Source of the DNA: Photorhabdus khanii NC19
Lineage (GTDB): Bacteria; Pseudomonadota; Gammaproteobacteria; Enterobacterales; Enterobacteriaceae
Direction: 5' to 3'
DNA: 64,000 bases
NCBI RefSeq assembly: GCF_000517265.1
Contig: NZ_AYSJ01000004.1
Span: 62,001 to 126,000 of the forward strand
Every line of letters starts with the position of its first letter. Position 1 is the stretch's first letter. Of this stretch, positions 35,835 through 47,100 are shown piece after piece. The notes under the pieces were generated by a model. The model worked only from the letters and a program-made list of their open reading frames with translations. It was not told the origin of the DNA and did no database searches. The translations under genes were made by a program, and so were the position numbers.

Positions 35835-37679
35835 CTACTGACTCAGCCGTTCAGCCAGCCCGCTTCGCCTTTGTGTCGGCGTCTGAATAGCCTGACGCAA
35901 TACCGCCTCATGTGCATAAAGAGTCAACTTTTCTCTGGCACGGGTCATCGCTGTATAGACCAGTTCGCGGCTGACAACCGGTACAAACTGTGTTGGCAAT
36001 ACCAGAGCCGTATGCTCAAATTCTGAACCCTGGGATTTATGTACTGTCATCACATACGCGGTTTCATGCTGTGGCAAACGACTCGGCTGAATCCCTTTAA
36101 TCTGTCCATCGGACAGTTGAAAATACGCACGCAGCTCATTATTTTCGTCCCTGAGCATAATACCGATATCGCCATTAAACAGGCCGAGTGTACTGTCATT
36201 ACGGGCAATCATGACTGGCCGGCCAGCATAACCACGGCTGAAAATCCCAGCGGGGCGACGGATCAGCCCCTGAAGATGCAATAGCTGTTCTATTCGCTCG
36301 TTAAGCCCACTAACACCAAATGGCCCCTCTCTGAGTGCACACAACAAGCGATAGCGGTTAAATTCAGCCAGAATTTCTTTTGCAGGCGCCTGCTTTGCCA
36401 CCAGTTGCAAATAAGAGTGATAACCCGATACCGTTTCTGTCAGCAACCGCTGATAATCTTCGTCCCCAAACAACGGGTAGAAACAGATATCATTCAATGG
36501 CTGTTGCAGAATAGCCAGAGCTTCCCGGCTCTTTCCCTGATTAACTGCCGCAGCAAGTTGCCCAATTCCTGAATTTGCATCAAAGCGGTAGCTTTTGCGC
36601 AACAGACACAGACGATCACGAACCTCTGGAGCGTTTTCCTGATCGCCTGCAACCAAATGGCATCCCGTCAACCAACTTAGTTGTTCCGCTCTTACAGCGC
36701 TGTATCCCAACTCAGCAAAACGGCAAATATCCCCCAACACTGCTCCAGCTTCCACTGACGCCAATTGATCACGGTCACCGAGCAGAACGATTTTCGCCTT
36801 GGGTGGCAATGCATCAATCAACCTGGCTATCATGGGTAAATCCACCATTGAAGCTTCATCCACCACCAGCACATCCAGATTCAGTGGGTTATCCCGGTCA
36901 TAACGCAACCGCTGGCTATCAGGTTGAGCGCCCAACAATCGATGAATCGTCTGTGCCTGATCTGGCATAGATTCAAACTGTTTCTCTGTCAGAGGCAATT
37001 TTCTAACTACGCTGTTAAGAGATTCGGTCAATCTGGCGGCCGCTTTTCCTGTCGGAGCCGCCAGTTGGATAACCTGCTTTTTATCCGGACTAAGTTTGAT
37101 TAAGGCAGCCAACAACTTAGCAACCGTTGTCGTTTTACCGGTTCCCGGCCCGCCAGAGATAACCGAAACTCTGCTAGTCACTGCTACAGCGGCAGCCACC
37201 CTTTGCCAGTCCGCGGTTTCATCAGACAGAATGAATAATTCATCCAGAATAGTTCTCAGCTGCTCTTCCTGAATACTATCGGCTGATTGATTAGCAGAGA
37301 AAAAAGCAGCCACCTGGCATTCACTTTGCCACATCCTCTGTAAATAAAGTCGGCCATACGAGAGCACAACAGGCGTTGGTTGAAAACCATCACTGACGGC
37401 GGCACAGTTTTCCAGTGCCGCCAGTAAACTCTGCTCATCAGGTTTTCCCGCAATTTGCCATAGTTGCTCCGCAAATTCACGATGTCGCCCATCAAAAAAA
37501 TGTTCAGGTGTTATCCGGTTAACCGGCAGGCAAACGTGGCCGGTACCGGTTTCAGCACTCAACAACGCCATTACCAGCAACAGAACAGGATCTTCATCCT
37601 CAATCAACGTATGAGCAAACTGTAAATCCAATGAACGCAGGAGCCTGAGGTCTACGGCCTGTCGTAATAACGAAATCAT
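35835..37679 (-). CDS. recD: Exonuclease V alpha subunit, 5'-3' helicase
   Basis: RecD is the fast 5'-3' helicase of RecBCD, which processes double-strand breaks and degrades foreign linear DNA. Walker A GGPGTGKTTT lies near residues 176-185, DVLVVDEASMVD is the Walker B region, and the C-terminus has MTVHKSQGSEF and VYTAMTRAREKL (UvrD-like motifs). It is 614 residues, as expected. The ATG at 37679 overlaps the recB stop by one base (TGATG); a TTG just upstream is not needed. It closes the ptrA-recB-recD operon, and the island begins beyond it. Confidence 0.95.
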   Translation of the reverse strand: MISLLRQAVDLRLLRSLDLQFAHTLIEDEDPVLLLVMALLSAETGTGHVCLPVNRITPEHFFDGRHREFAEQLWQIAGKPDEQSLLAALENCAAVSDGFQPTPVVLSYGRLYLQRMWQSECQVAAFFSANQSADSIQEEQLRTILDELFILSDETADWQRVAAAVAVTSRVSVISGGPGTGKTTTVAKLLAALIKLSPDKKQVIQLAAPTGKAAARLTESLNSVVRKLPLTEKQFESMPDQAQTIHRLLGAQPDSQRLRYDRDNPLNLDVLVVDEASMVDLPMIARLIDALPPKAKIVLLGDRDQLASVEAGAVLGDICRFAELGYSAVRAEQLSWLTGCHLVAGDQENAPEVRDRLCLLRKSYRFDANSGIGQLAAAVNQGKSREALAILQQPLNDICFYPLFGDEDYQRLLTETVSGYHSYLQLVAKQAPAKEILAEFNRYRLLCALREGPFGVSGLNERIEQLLHLQGLIRRPAGIFSRGYAGRPVMIARNDSTLGLFNGDIGIMLRDENNELRAYFQLSDGQIKGIQPSRLPQHETAYVMTVHKSQGSEFEHTALVLPTQFVPVVSRELVYTAMTRAREKLTLYAHEAVLRQAIQTPTQRRSGLAERLSQ

Positions 37680-40600
37680 CAATTTTTCTCTTTATCAGGC
37701 TGTTCATTACCACGGAAAAGCAGATCCAAAGCATCGACAAATTCAGCCGCAGCGCGACAACTGAAAATACCATTTCCCGGCTGTTGTTTATCGATTCCCC
37801 TCAGGAACAGATAAATCACACCGCCAAAATGTTGTTGGTAATCATAATTAACCAGTCTGTGACGCAAGTAACGATGCAATGCCAGTGTATAAAGCTGGTA
37901 TTGCAGATCATAACGATGCTCAATCATGGCTGTTTCCATCGCTTCTCGGGTATAAGCCTGACTCCCCTCGCCCAACCAGTTTGATTTGTAATCCAATACA
38001 TAAAACCGGCCTTGCCAACAGAAGACCAAATCAATAAACCCTTTCAGCATCCCTTTCACCTGCTGAAACTCCAGTTGAGGGCAGCGGGCAGAAACAGGGT
38101 CGTAACGACGCATCACCGCATCCAGCTCCTGAGATAGCAAAAGTTGTTCGACCGGCAGATAAAACTGCATTTCATCCTGTTGGTGATGAAGCGGAATTTC
38201 TGCAAGCTGTATACCGTCATCACTCAATGGAGTCGTAAAAATATCTGCCATCCACTGTTGTAATACCCCACTCCAGTGTTCATCAAACCCGGCCGATTTC
38301 AGTTGTTCTGCCAACCATTTCTCATCAGGCAATTGGCTGAAATCAAGCTCTTCCAGAATAGAGTGCAAAAAAGTCCCCGCAGAGGCTCCCCGTGGAAACG
38401 TATGTGGTGTCATTTCAGGTTGTTCTGCTATTTGTTTTTCACCACTGGCATCAACATCCAACTTTGGCGCGATAGACTGAACAATAACCTCAATAGACTC
38501 TTCTCCAACAATACGGGGGGAAGTATTACCATAATGAACAGCAGAGTTTTGTAAACCAGAATAACTGGTGATCCGCCAATCATCCTGAATCCTGCGATTA
38601 AACTGCCTTGCCGACAGCAATAAATCATTTTGGCTTTGTGATTGCCATGGACGATCATCAGTATCACCGATTGAGGAGACAACAATTCCATCCCCACTTA
38701 ATTCTTTAAGACATTTCGCCAGAAAATCAGCATCACCTTTAACTCCTTTTTGGAGCAGGTAACCCAGAGCACACTGATGCAGATCGGTATCTCCGGCCTT
38801 TTTCTTATTACCTTTTATCAGCGGAGCCACACCGACACTGCAATGGTAAACAGAGCGCGTCAATGCGACATAAAGCAAACGCAAATCTTCTGCCAGCCGC
38901 TCTTGTTCCGCCAGTTTGATCGTTTCCTCATCAGGAAAAATATCAAGGCAAGTAGCAAAACTTGTACGATCATGATATATCGCCCGTTTCTGCGCCCTGA
39001 AATTACAAACAAATGGCAACCATACCAGCGGATATTCCAATCCTTTAGATTTATGGATAGTACATATTTGTACCAAATGGCGATCACTTTCCAGCCGCAT
39101 TTGCTGGCTTTCCGACTGCGGATCAGGATGAGATATTTGTTGAGCCAGCCAACGAATAACCGCATGTTCACTGTCGAGTTGTAAAGATATCTCCTGCAAC
39201 AACTCACCAATATGCATCACATCCATCAAACGCCGTTCACCCTCATAACTCACCAGCAAATTTTCGGCAATATGATGGTTTGTTATTACTGCCCGTAACA
39301 TCGGTAATACACCACGGCGTTGCCACAGGCGGAAATAACCATCAAACTCATCAACTAACTGATCCCACGCCTTTTCATCATGATTCAGCTTGTCTATCTG
39401 ACGAGCAGTCAAACCAAACAAACCACTGGCAAGTGCACTTCTCAGAACACGTTCCTTCTCTGGCGACAATACCGCTTGCAGTAACCAAAGAACATCCTTT
39501 GCTTCCGCGGTCTCAAATACGCTTTCCCGGTTAGAAAGAAATACGGAAGGAATAGATAACAAGTTAAGTGCATTACGGATCAGTATGGCTTCCTTTCTGC
39601 TACGCACCAAAACAGTCATGTCGGCAGCCGTCACAGGCCGGGGATCATCTCCTTTATGTAACAGCGCACGTCCTTCACTGCCAGCCTGCAACCAATCACG
39701 AATTTGCGCGGCACAAAGCCGTGACATTGTTTGTTCATAATCTCCGGTAGAAATCCCTTCTCCTGGCTGTAACCAGAAATTCAACGCTGCCTGCTCTTGA
39801 CCATCATAGCTAAAAGAGAGTCCCCGGTTTTTCTCTGCCGCAGAAACTTCAATAAAGGGGATCTGTTCAAACAAAAATGGATTTTCTGAACGCATAAACA
39901 ACTTGTTTATTGCCTGTACCATTGAGCAGGCAGAACGCCAGTTTGTCTCCAGAGTATAGTGAGCACTTACCTGAGAGCGGGCACGAATATAAGTGAAAAT
40001 ATCTGCACCACGAAATGCATAAATAGCCTGCTTAGGGTCGCCGATAAATAGCAACCCATTTTCAGGCTGATCGCCATAGATGGTATGGAAAATTCGGTAT
40101 TGCTGTGGATCGGTATCCTGAAACTCATCAATCAACGCAACCGGATAGCGCTGACGGATAGTTTGAGCAAGCAAATCACTGCCCGGGCCTTTCAAAGCAT
40201 CATCAAGACGGGTTAATAAATCATCAAACCCCATCTGGCCACGTATCAATTTTTCCCGGCGGATTGATTGGCGAATTTCAACAATCGCTCTGGAGATAAT
40301 CAAATCACGTAAGGTCAGTGGTTGCTGATATAAATCATCGATAGCAACAAAAAGTGAATGCTTAGGTACATCACCTTTCTTTGTCTTTTCTGCTAATACC
40401 GACTGCCGGAATTTCTCCAGCTCTTTTGGCAACTGATAATCCTCTGTAGGTTCCTGAACCCAATCAGTGACTCTGTTCAGCCAATTTGGTAAGTGCTTAC
40501 TACTATAACTTCTCTTGTCTACACCGGAACCCGCAATTAAATCATGCAATTTTCCAGCCACTTCATTCCATTGGCATTTAACACCGCTGATCAACTGGAT

Positions 40601-41287
40601 AATTTTCTCATGACGGCTTAACAGCGTTTCATCACTGTCTGGCGCATCAACAATATGTGGCATATCCCCTTGTAAATAAGGGTGTAATTCAGCTAACAGT
40701 GCTTCCGGCCCACTCCATTCCTGACTGATGACCATTGCCATTGACAACGGCAATGGATAGCAGTAACGGCGCCAGAAATCAGCACACCCTTGTTTTTCCA
40801 ATGGATGTTGATCCTGAATTAATGTCTGTTCAAACAAAATCCCAGATTCAAAAGCATTATGCGCCAACATTCTCTGACAAAAACCATGAATGGTATAAAT
40901 CGCGGCTTCATCCATCTGCCGCTCGGCTGCCAGCAACCAGATAGCCGCTTGTTCTTTATCCGGGATTTCATCCAATAGCTGTTGATAGTCGGATCCTGCA
41001 CTTTCTACTTCGCTTCGAATACAAGCCAGGCGAAGTTTATGAATATTTTCACGGATTCGGCCACGCAGCTCATCTGTTGCGGCTTCAGTAAACGTCACCA
41101 CCAGAATTTCTTCCACGCTTAAAGGCCGTGGAAAAGCGGCATCTTTCCCCAATCCAAGTAGCAAACGGAGATATAAAATGCCAATGGTGTAGGTTTTACC
41201 CGTCCCAGCAGAAGCTTCGATCAGCCGCTGACCATTCAGCGGCAGAGTTAATGCATTAAGCCTATGGACAGATATCTCTGTACTCAC
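37679..41287 (-). CDS. recB: Exonuclease V beta subunit, helicase-nuclease
   Basis: This 1202-residue protein carries the 3'-5' helicase and the only nuclease site of RecBCD. Walker A EASAGTGKTYT is at residues 24-34, LIDEFQDTDPQQYRIF is motif II, and VALTRSVYHCSVG is motif VI. The nuclease domain is intact near the C-terminus: GFIDLVFCWQGRFYVLDYKS contains the metal-binding Asp residues and the Lys of DYK. GTG start at 41287 overlaps the ptrA stop (GTGA). E. coli RecB is 1180 residues. Confidence 0.95.
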   Translation of the reverse strand: MSTEISVHRLNALTLPLNGQRLIEASAGTGKTYTIGILYLRLLLGLGKDAAFPRPLSVEEILVVTFTEAATDELRGRIRENIHKLRLACIRSEVESAGSDYQQLLDEIPDKEQAAIWLLAAERQMDEAAIYTIHGFCQRMLAHNAFESGILFEQTLIQDQHPLEKQGCADFWRRYCYPLPLSMAMVISQEWSGPEALLAELHPYLQGDMPHIVDAPDSDETLLSRHEKIIQLISGVKCQWNEVAGKLHDLIAGSGVDKRSYSSKHLPNWLNRVTDWVQEPTEDYQLPKELEKFRQSVLAEKTKKGDVPKHSLFVAIDDLYQQPLTLRDLIISRAIVEIRQSIRREKLIRGQMGFDDLLTRLDDALKGPGSDLLAQTIRQRYPVALIDEFQDTDPQQYRIFHTIYGDQPENGLLFIGDPKQAIYAFRGADIFTYIRARSQVSAHYTLETNWRSACSMVQAINKLFMRSENPFLFEQIPFIEVSAAEKNRGLSFSYDGQEQAALNFWLQPGEGISTGDYEQTMSRLCAAQIRDWLQAGSEGRALLHKGDDPRPVTAADMTVLVRSRKEAILIRNALNLLSIPSVFLSNRESVFETAEAKDVLWLLQAVLSPEKERVLRSALASGLFGLTARQIDKLNHDEKAWDQLVDEFDGYFRLWQRRGVLPMLRAVITNHHIAENLLVSYEGERRLMDVMHIGELLQEISLQLDSEHAVIRWLAQQISHPDPQSESQQMRLESDRHLVQICTIHKSKGLEYPLVWLPFVCNFRAQKRAIYHDRTSFATCLDIFPDEETIKLAEQERLAEDLRLLYVALTRSVYHCSVGVAPLIKGNKKKAGDTDLHQCALGYLLQKGVKGDADFLAKCLKELSGDGIVVSSIGDTDDRPWQSQSQNDLLLSARQFNRRIQDDWRITSYSGLQNSAVHYGNTSPRIVGEESIEVIVQSIAPKLDVDASGEKQIAEQPEMTPHTFPRGASAGTFLHSILEELDFSQLPDEKWLAEQLKSAGFDEHWSGVLQQWMADIFTTPLSDDGIQLAEIPLHHQQDEMQFYLPVEQLLLSQELDAVMRRYDPVSARCPQLEFQQVKGMLKGFIDLVFCWQGRFYVLDYKSNWLGEGSQAYTREAMETAMIEHRYDLQYQLYTLALHRYLRHRLVNYDYQQHFGGVIYLFLRGIDKQQPGNGIFSCRAAAEFVDALDLLFRGNEQPDKEKN

Positions 41288-44172
41288 TGAGTTCTTACCT
41301 CAACAGGTAACTGTTTCTGAAGTTCAGTGACATTATGATAAGTTTTCCAACCTTTCAATTTCGCATATCCATCCGGGTTTGCTGATTTGCCAATCACTTG
41401 GGAAATAAATGACAGTCCGCGATGTTTGACTACCGCATCCTGATAGAAATGAATCAGTTGCTTCTGTGTGGTTTTCTTTAGTGCCTCCAGCATCTTATCT
41501 CGGCTATCAAAACTAAAGTTATTGCGACTAAAATCACCGGAGAAACGGGCAACTTCGGAATAGAAAGTTTGTGGCGGCTGCTGCCTTTCATTAATCAGCG
41601 CATTTTTGTACTGCTCAAAATCAGTTTGAGACATCGCTTCCAGTTTACCCGCGGCTTTCTGATAGAAATCCAGATAACGCTGATTCAAGTATTTTGGTTG
41701 TTTACTGTTACTTTGCAGCAGGAAACCCAACCCCCACTGTTCCCCGACACTGGTATTGAAAGCAAACACCGCATACCCCAATTGTTCCGTCGTTCTTAGC
41801 TGCTCATAGAACCAAGGCTGAAGCATATTGCTCAACAAACTGGAATAAACATAACCTTCTATGCGGTCATACCCCGTCGGGATATAAACTTCAGCTAAAG
41901 CACCGTCGGTACTGCTGCCAGCACGCTGGAAATTAACCGGGTAATTTTTATCAATCACCACCTTGTTCCCACTCCACCAGTGACTTCCTTGATTCGCCAG
42001 TTGATGATGGGCAGATTCAGCAATAACTTTGCTCTGCTGTTCGGTCAGGTTTCCCATGATCATCATCTGCAAAGCAGCGTTTTTAATCATCTCATGACGA
42101 TACTCAACAATATCCTGAACGGTGATGGTTTCCAGCTCTTTCAATCGAACAGATTGTTCAGTGTAAGGCACCCCAGAAAGGCGCTTCAATGGCTGCATAG
42201 CCATTTCATAAGCTTTACCGTTATGAGAAACCTCGATCTGTTCACGATACCAGGATTTAGCTTGTTCCAGTTGACTCTCAGTTGGTGTAAACGCCATATA
42301 ATTACTGATTAAAGAGGTTAAGAGTTGCGGCAAATTCTGAGTGTAGCCACTGACGCCTAATTGCAGTCCCTGCGATGCGCCACTGGAGATATTCATTCCT
42401 GCAACGGAAGCCTGATAACCCAACTGGTCAAGGGAAAGCCCTGCCAAATAATCAAGCAAAGAGGAAGTTACCTGCTTACGGGCACTATTCAGACTTTCCG
42501 CATGGCGCAAATCAAGAACGATGCTGGCTTTAGGCTCATTAGCAAAATATTGGCTCGGCATATAGAACAAACGGAGATTCTGCTGTTCAAGAATCATCTC
42601 AGGATGCTTCTGACTTTTACCTGCTTTTATCAGTTTCAAGTCGTCAGGAATATAAGGATTTGGCACCGGCAGAGAAAAGTTCATTTGTTCCTCTAACTGC
42701 TGCCATTTTGTCCGCTGCTGCGATGTGATTCGATCAACCTGATAAGGCGCCTGGACAAAATAAGCCTGTTTATTGTGCGGCTCTTTTGGGCTGATATACC
42801 AGATACGCGCATTTTCAGGCGTTAATTCAGCAAGCCGACTGGCAATTGCTTTCGGATTATAATCATCAGCCACATAGCCGGAATTCAATACATTAGAAAC
42901 AGGAACTCGCAGCATTGCATCCGATAACCATTCGATATAATGCATATCACGAACGATAGAAGCATATTGGAAAGAGAGCTTCAAAACCTTAGCGATCTCA
43001 TCAAAATAGCTTTTCTGAATGCCTTTTTGTTTTAACAAATTAATATAGGCAAAAATAGCCGCAACAACCTGATCCCGCTGTTCAAGCCCTTTGTCTGTCA
43101 ACGTCACATAGATAAAAAAGATGCCTTTATTGCGGTCAATCATCGGTGCCGCACCTGCGTTGATACTTTCAGCCAACCCTTGAGATTGCAGCCAGTCTGA
43201 TAACGTATTCAAACTGCGGTTACCTATCATATAACCGAGATATTCATCCGTTTTACTGCGAAAATCAGCACTGTTATTGTCAATACTGAACTCCAGTTGC
43301 AACGCTTTTTGCGGTTGAGCAGGAACATAATGGATAATAATTCCTTTCTCTTTTTCCGTTACTGCCGGGACGGTAATCGCCGGCACGCTCGCTTTTCTGT
43401 CCGGTATCCGGCCAAAAGTATCAACAGCAATTTGAGCCAGTTTATCAATAGGCTGATTACCGTAAATGACACCTTTCATCAGATTGGCTGAATAATAGTG
43501 CTGATAGAAATCCACCAGTTCTGTTTGTAATTGACTCCCCGGTTTATCTTTCAGCGTTTCCAGATTACCACCAGAAAAACGGGCATTGGGATGCTTAGGG
43601 TTCAGGGTTTCTGATCGTATTTGGGCAACCCGCATCCCATCGCGAGAACGCGCCATTGTCAGTTCCGCATTGACTGCGTTTCGCTCCCGATCTGCGTTTA
43701 CCGGGTCAAGCAGAGGTTCAGCCAGTGCATCAGCCAGACGATCTGTGGCATCAGCTAACGCTTCATTTTCTACTTCAAGGTAGAAAGCCGTACGGTAAGA
43801 GGCGGTGCTGGCATTATAACTACCGCCGTGTTTTTGCAAAAACTCAGATAAACTACCCGACTGTGGGTAGCGCGCAGATCCCATCAGAACCATATGTTCC
43901 AGATAATGTGCAAGCCCAAGCTGGCTGTCAGGGTTTTCCATACTCCCAACCGGAATCGATACCGCTGCCAGTGATTTTGTCGCCTTCTCATCAGACACCA
44001 GCAAAACCGTCATATTGTTTGCCAATTTGATTCCCTGATACTGACGGTGATCATTTTCGCTTTTATAAATTGTCTCTTGCAGTGGCTGCCACTGTTGTGT
44101 TTGCGCATAACCTGCCGTTTCCCAGAAAAGCAGGAACATCACAGCAATCATGCGGACAAGATGTTTATGCAT
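41284..44172 (-). CDS. ptrA: Pitrilysin (protease III)
   Basis: Periplasmic zinc protease of the M16 insulinase family that degrades small proteins. A signal peptide (MHKHLVRMIAVMFLLFWETA then GYAQ) precedes the inverted zinc motif HYLEH (His89, Glu92, His93), with the distal Glu170 in NAELTMARS. The length of 962 residues matches E. coli. It lies between recC and recB, as in other Enterobacterales, and is probably cotranscribed with recB. Confidence 0.95.
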   Translation of the reverse strand: MHKHLVRMIAVMFLLFWETAGYAQTQQWQPLQETIYKSENDHRQYQGIKLANNMTVLLVSDEKATKSLAAVSIPVGSMENPDSQLGLAHYLEHMVLMGSARYPQSGSLSEFLQKHGGSYNASTASYRTAFYLEVENEALADATDRLADALAEPLLDPVNADRERNAVNAELTMARSRDGMRVAQIRSETLNPKHPNARFSGGNLETLKDKPGSQLQTELVDFYQHYYSANLMKGVIYGNQPIDKLAQIAVDTFGRIPDRKASVPAITVPAVTEKEKGIIIHYVPAQPQKALQLEFSIDNNSADFRSKTDEYLGYMIGNRSLNTLSDWLQSQGLAESINAGAAPMIDRNKGIFFIYVTLTDKGLEQRDQVVAAIFAYINLLKQKGIQKSYFDEIAKVLKLSFQYASIVRDMHYIEWLSDAMLRVPVSNVLNSGYVADDYNPKAIASRLAELTPENARIWYISPKEPHNKQAYFVQAPYQVDRITSQQRTKWQQLEEQMNFSLPVPNPYIPDDLKLIKAGKSQKHPEMILEQQNLRLFYMPSQYFANEPKASIVLDLRHAESLNSARKQVTSSLLDYLAGLSLDQLGYQASVAGMNISSGASQGLQLGVSGYTQNLPQLLTSLISNYMAFTPTESQLEQAKSWYREQIEVSHNGKAYEMAMQPLKRLSGVPYTEQSVRLKELETITVQDIVEYRHEMIKNAALQMMIMGNLTEQQSKVIAESAHHQLANQGSHWWSGNKVVIDKNYPVNFQRAGSSTDGALAEVYIPTGYDRIEGYVYSSLLSNMLQPWFYEQLRTTEQLGYAVFAFNTSVGEQWGLGFLLQSNSKQPKYLNQRYLDFYQKAAGKLEAMSQTDFEQYKNALINERQQPPQTFYSEVARFSGDFSRNNFSFDSRDKMLEALKKTTQKQLIHFYQDAVVKHRGLSFISQVIGKSANPDGYAKLKGWKTYHNVTELQKQLPVEVRTQ

Positions 44173-44187
44173 TATCGGATATTCTCC

Positions 44188-47100
44188 CTATGTATTCTGA
44201 TATCGCGCTATCGGTAACAAATAACTGAGCGCTTCTTGTTTAAGTTTTGCTAAAAATAATTTATCAGCTTGCCTGAAAGCCCGCTGAACATAAGGATCAT
44301 CACCTTCCCCTCTGCGCCCTTGCTCCCCAAGCCAGGCTTTCAGTAGCTGGCTTTCAGCTTTTGATTGGATTTCATCACTGCTGTCAATCTCACCCGTTTC
44401 TTTATTCATGCATGTTGAAAGCCACACCCAACCACTTTTACAAAATAAGGGCAAAGGAATTGTTCTTCCGCGTTGATAACCTTCAACCAATTGATTCAAA
44501 TAATCTTTCGCTTGTTCTGACGGCACAGGGGCAAAGCGCCATTCACTGTTATCTCGCCCATAACTGCGGCTTTCCCCCTGACCACCAGCAAGACAGTAAG
44601 CCAGATGTTCAATCCACAGCTGCATACCATCATTTGCTGTCAGACTAGCCGGCCGCCAACGTAGTAAACCATCCGGCTGTACCTTATTAATTCGTCCTGT
44701 CAGAATGACTTGCCCTAAATCATGATGTAAATCGACAGAGAAAGTCTCTATTCGTTGTTCACGAATTTTATCCGCCAGCGGTTGCATCTCTTTTTGCTGC
44801 TTCAACCAATAAACTTCACCAAAAGCACCAAAAGGCAGCCCTCCAGCCGCACGAAGTCGGTTGAAGAGCGGCTCAGGCGATTGTTGTTCAATGAGTGTAT
44901 TCAACAATAGCTGATTAAATTGATAACGTTGAAGATTATCCAAAACAAAAGGTTCTTCCTCAGGTAACTCCGTTTCTTCAATGACAAAGTTTATTTTCAG
45001 ACAACGCTGGAAAAAAAACCGAACGGGATGACGGTAAAAGCGGATTAAATCATCAAGTGTAATTTCCCGAATGTGTTCCGTTTCGACAGGCTGACAAAAT
45101 TCAGAATATGCAGCACCTTGCTCAGTCGCTGCCGGTAGCCACTCTCCGGCATAACTTTGCTGATAACTGCCCGGTATAAAGTTTGCCGGCGCAAATGGAA
45201 CCCGGGTATGAAGAGACAACAGATGTTTTCTGATATTAGCGGCGCTTTCATCAACGTTCAGTTTTTCATTGCCTGGCAAGCAGAAACTCTGGCAAACATA
45301 ATCCAGCAATTCATTAACCAGCACTGAAGGGTTGCATTCCGTATCATCACGAATGGATTTACCGATGTAACTAATATAAAGAAACTGTTCAGCGGATATC
45401 AGCGCTTCAAGGAATAAATAACGATCATCATCCCGCCGTTTTCTGTCTCCCCTTTGACTTTTTTCTGCCATCAGGTCAAACCCAAGCGGTGGAATTGAAC
45501 GGGGATAAATACCGTCATTCATTCCCAATAAACAGACAACCTTAAAGGGGATAGAACGCATTGGCATTAGGGTGCAAAAGTTGACAGACCCTGCGAGAAA
45601 ACGCTGACTTATTTTTTCATCATCAAACCGGAGAGCCAATTCATCCCGCAACAGAACCAGTGGCACGATTTCCTGATAGCGGGCATTCAAGCCATTACCT
45701 ATCACTTTCTGCCACTGCTGCTCTATCATTGCCAGTACTAATTCAGTTTCACTGTCTGCGACGAAAAATGCTTCCAGCAATTGCTGACAGACAGGTAACC
45801 AACCCATTAGCGTCTGATTCTCACCCAAAATTTTGCGCCAGTAGCTCAATTGCATTAAAAACTCAGCTAATTGCCCGGCAAGCTCCGCCGCTAAACCGCT
45901 GGATTCATCATAAGGCAATACCTCTTTCCAAGGGCCTGACCGGCTATCCATGGCATAACCCAACAACATTCTGGTCAGCCCAAAACGCCATGTATGCTGG
46001 CCTGTCACCGGCAAGGACAGCTCTTCCACATTGTCGTCATCCAGCCCCCAGCGAACACCAGATTCTTCAACCCAACGCCTTAATAAACGTAAACCCTCTT
46101 CATGAATTTCAAATTTATTCGCCAACGCCGGAACTTCCAGCAATGCTAAAACCTGCTCAGTGGTAAAACGGCTTTGAGGTAAATCAAGCAGTGTAATAAA
46201 TACCTGTAAAATTGAATGCGCTTGACGGGCTTTGCGATCAGAAATTGCGAATGGAATATAACGTTCAGCAGAGACATTACCAAATACCGCCTGAACATAG
46301 GGCGTATAATTGTCGATATCCGCGACCATCACAATAATATCCCTTGGCGTCAGTGATGGATTATCTTCCAGTAACCTTAAAAGCTGATCCTGTAAAATTT
46401 CCACTTCCCGTTGAGGGCTATGGCAAACATGGAAAGACAAAGAACGATCCGAAGGAGCAAGCAGCCGTTTTTGCAGGCTATTTTCAAATGTTTCTTTTGT
46501 TGAACCAATCTGGGCATGATCCTCCAGATAGAGAATATCCCTTTGGAGCTGATGTAACACGTTATCTTGTTCTAATTCGACAAAAGCGTGAACATCCGAA
46601 CTTTGCTCAAGCTGCGACAGTAAATAAAGATTATCACGCCCTAATCGCCCCCATGACGCCAACAAGGGGTTACTGATATCCTGTTCACCTTCATCGTTAA
46701 ACAGTGATTGAGCATTGCTAGGATCTTTAAAATATTCCAATTCCTGCTTATTTTTATAGTGACGCGGTTTACGGCTGCTCAGTTTTGCCAGAAAAGCATA
46801 ATTCTGAATATCTCCCCAATAGTATTTACATGGGTTGGTAAACATCAGGTGAATATCAATATGCTGTCCCAATGCCTGTAAGGCTTGTAAATACACAGGC
46901 GGCAAAGCCGAAATACCACAGATAAATACCCGTTTCGGTAAGCAAGCTGAAAGTTCAGCACTGTTTTCCAATATCGAAATAAAACGGCGATACAAGTTAG
47001 CACGATGCCATTGAGGTTGTTGTAGCTGGTGGGTATATTCCGTTAATTCTAGCCACAATCTTTTCTGCCATAACTGATTATCACTCAAACCATCAATAAG

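Noticed and set aside
43586-43783. Serine- and arginine-rich plus-strand ORF in ptrA
   Set aside because: Antisense shadow of the pitrilysin coding frame with low-complexity composition.
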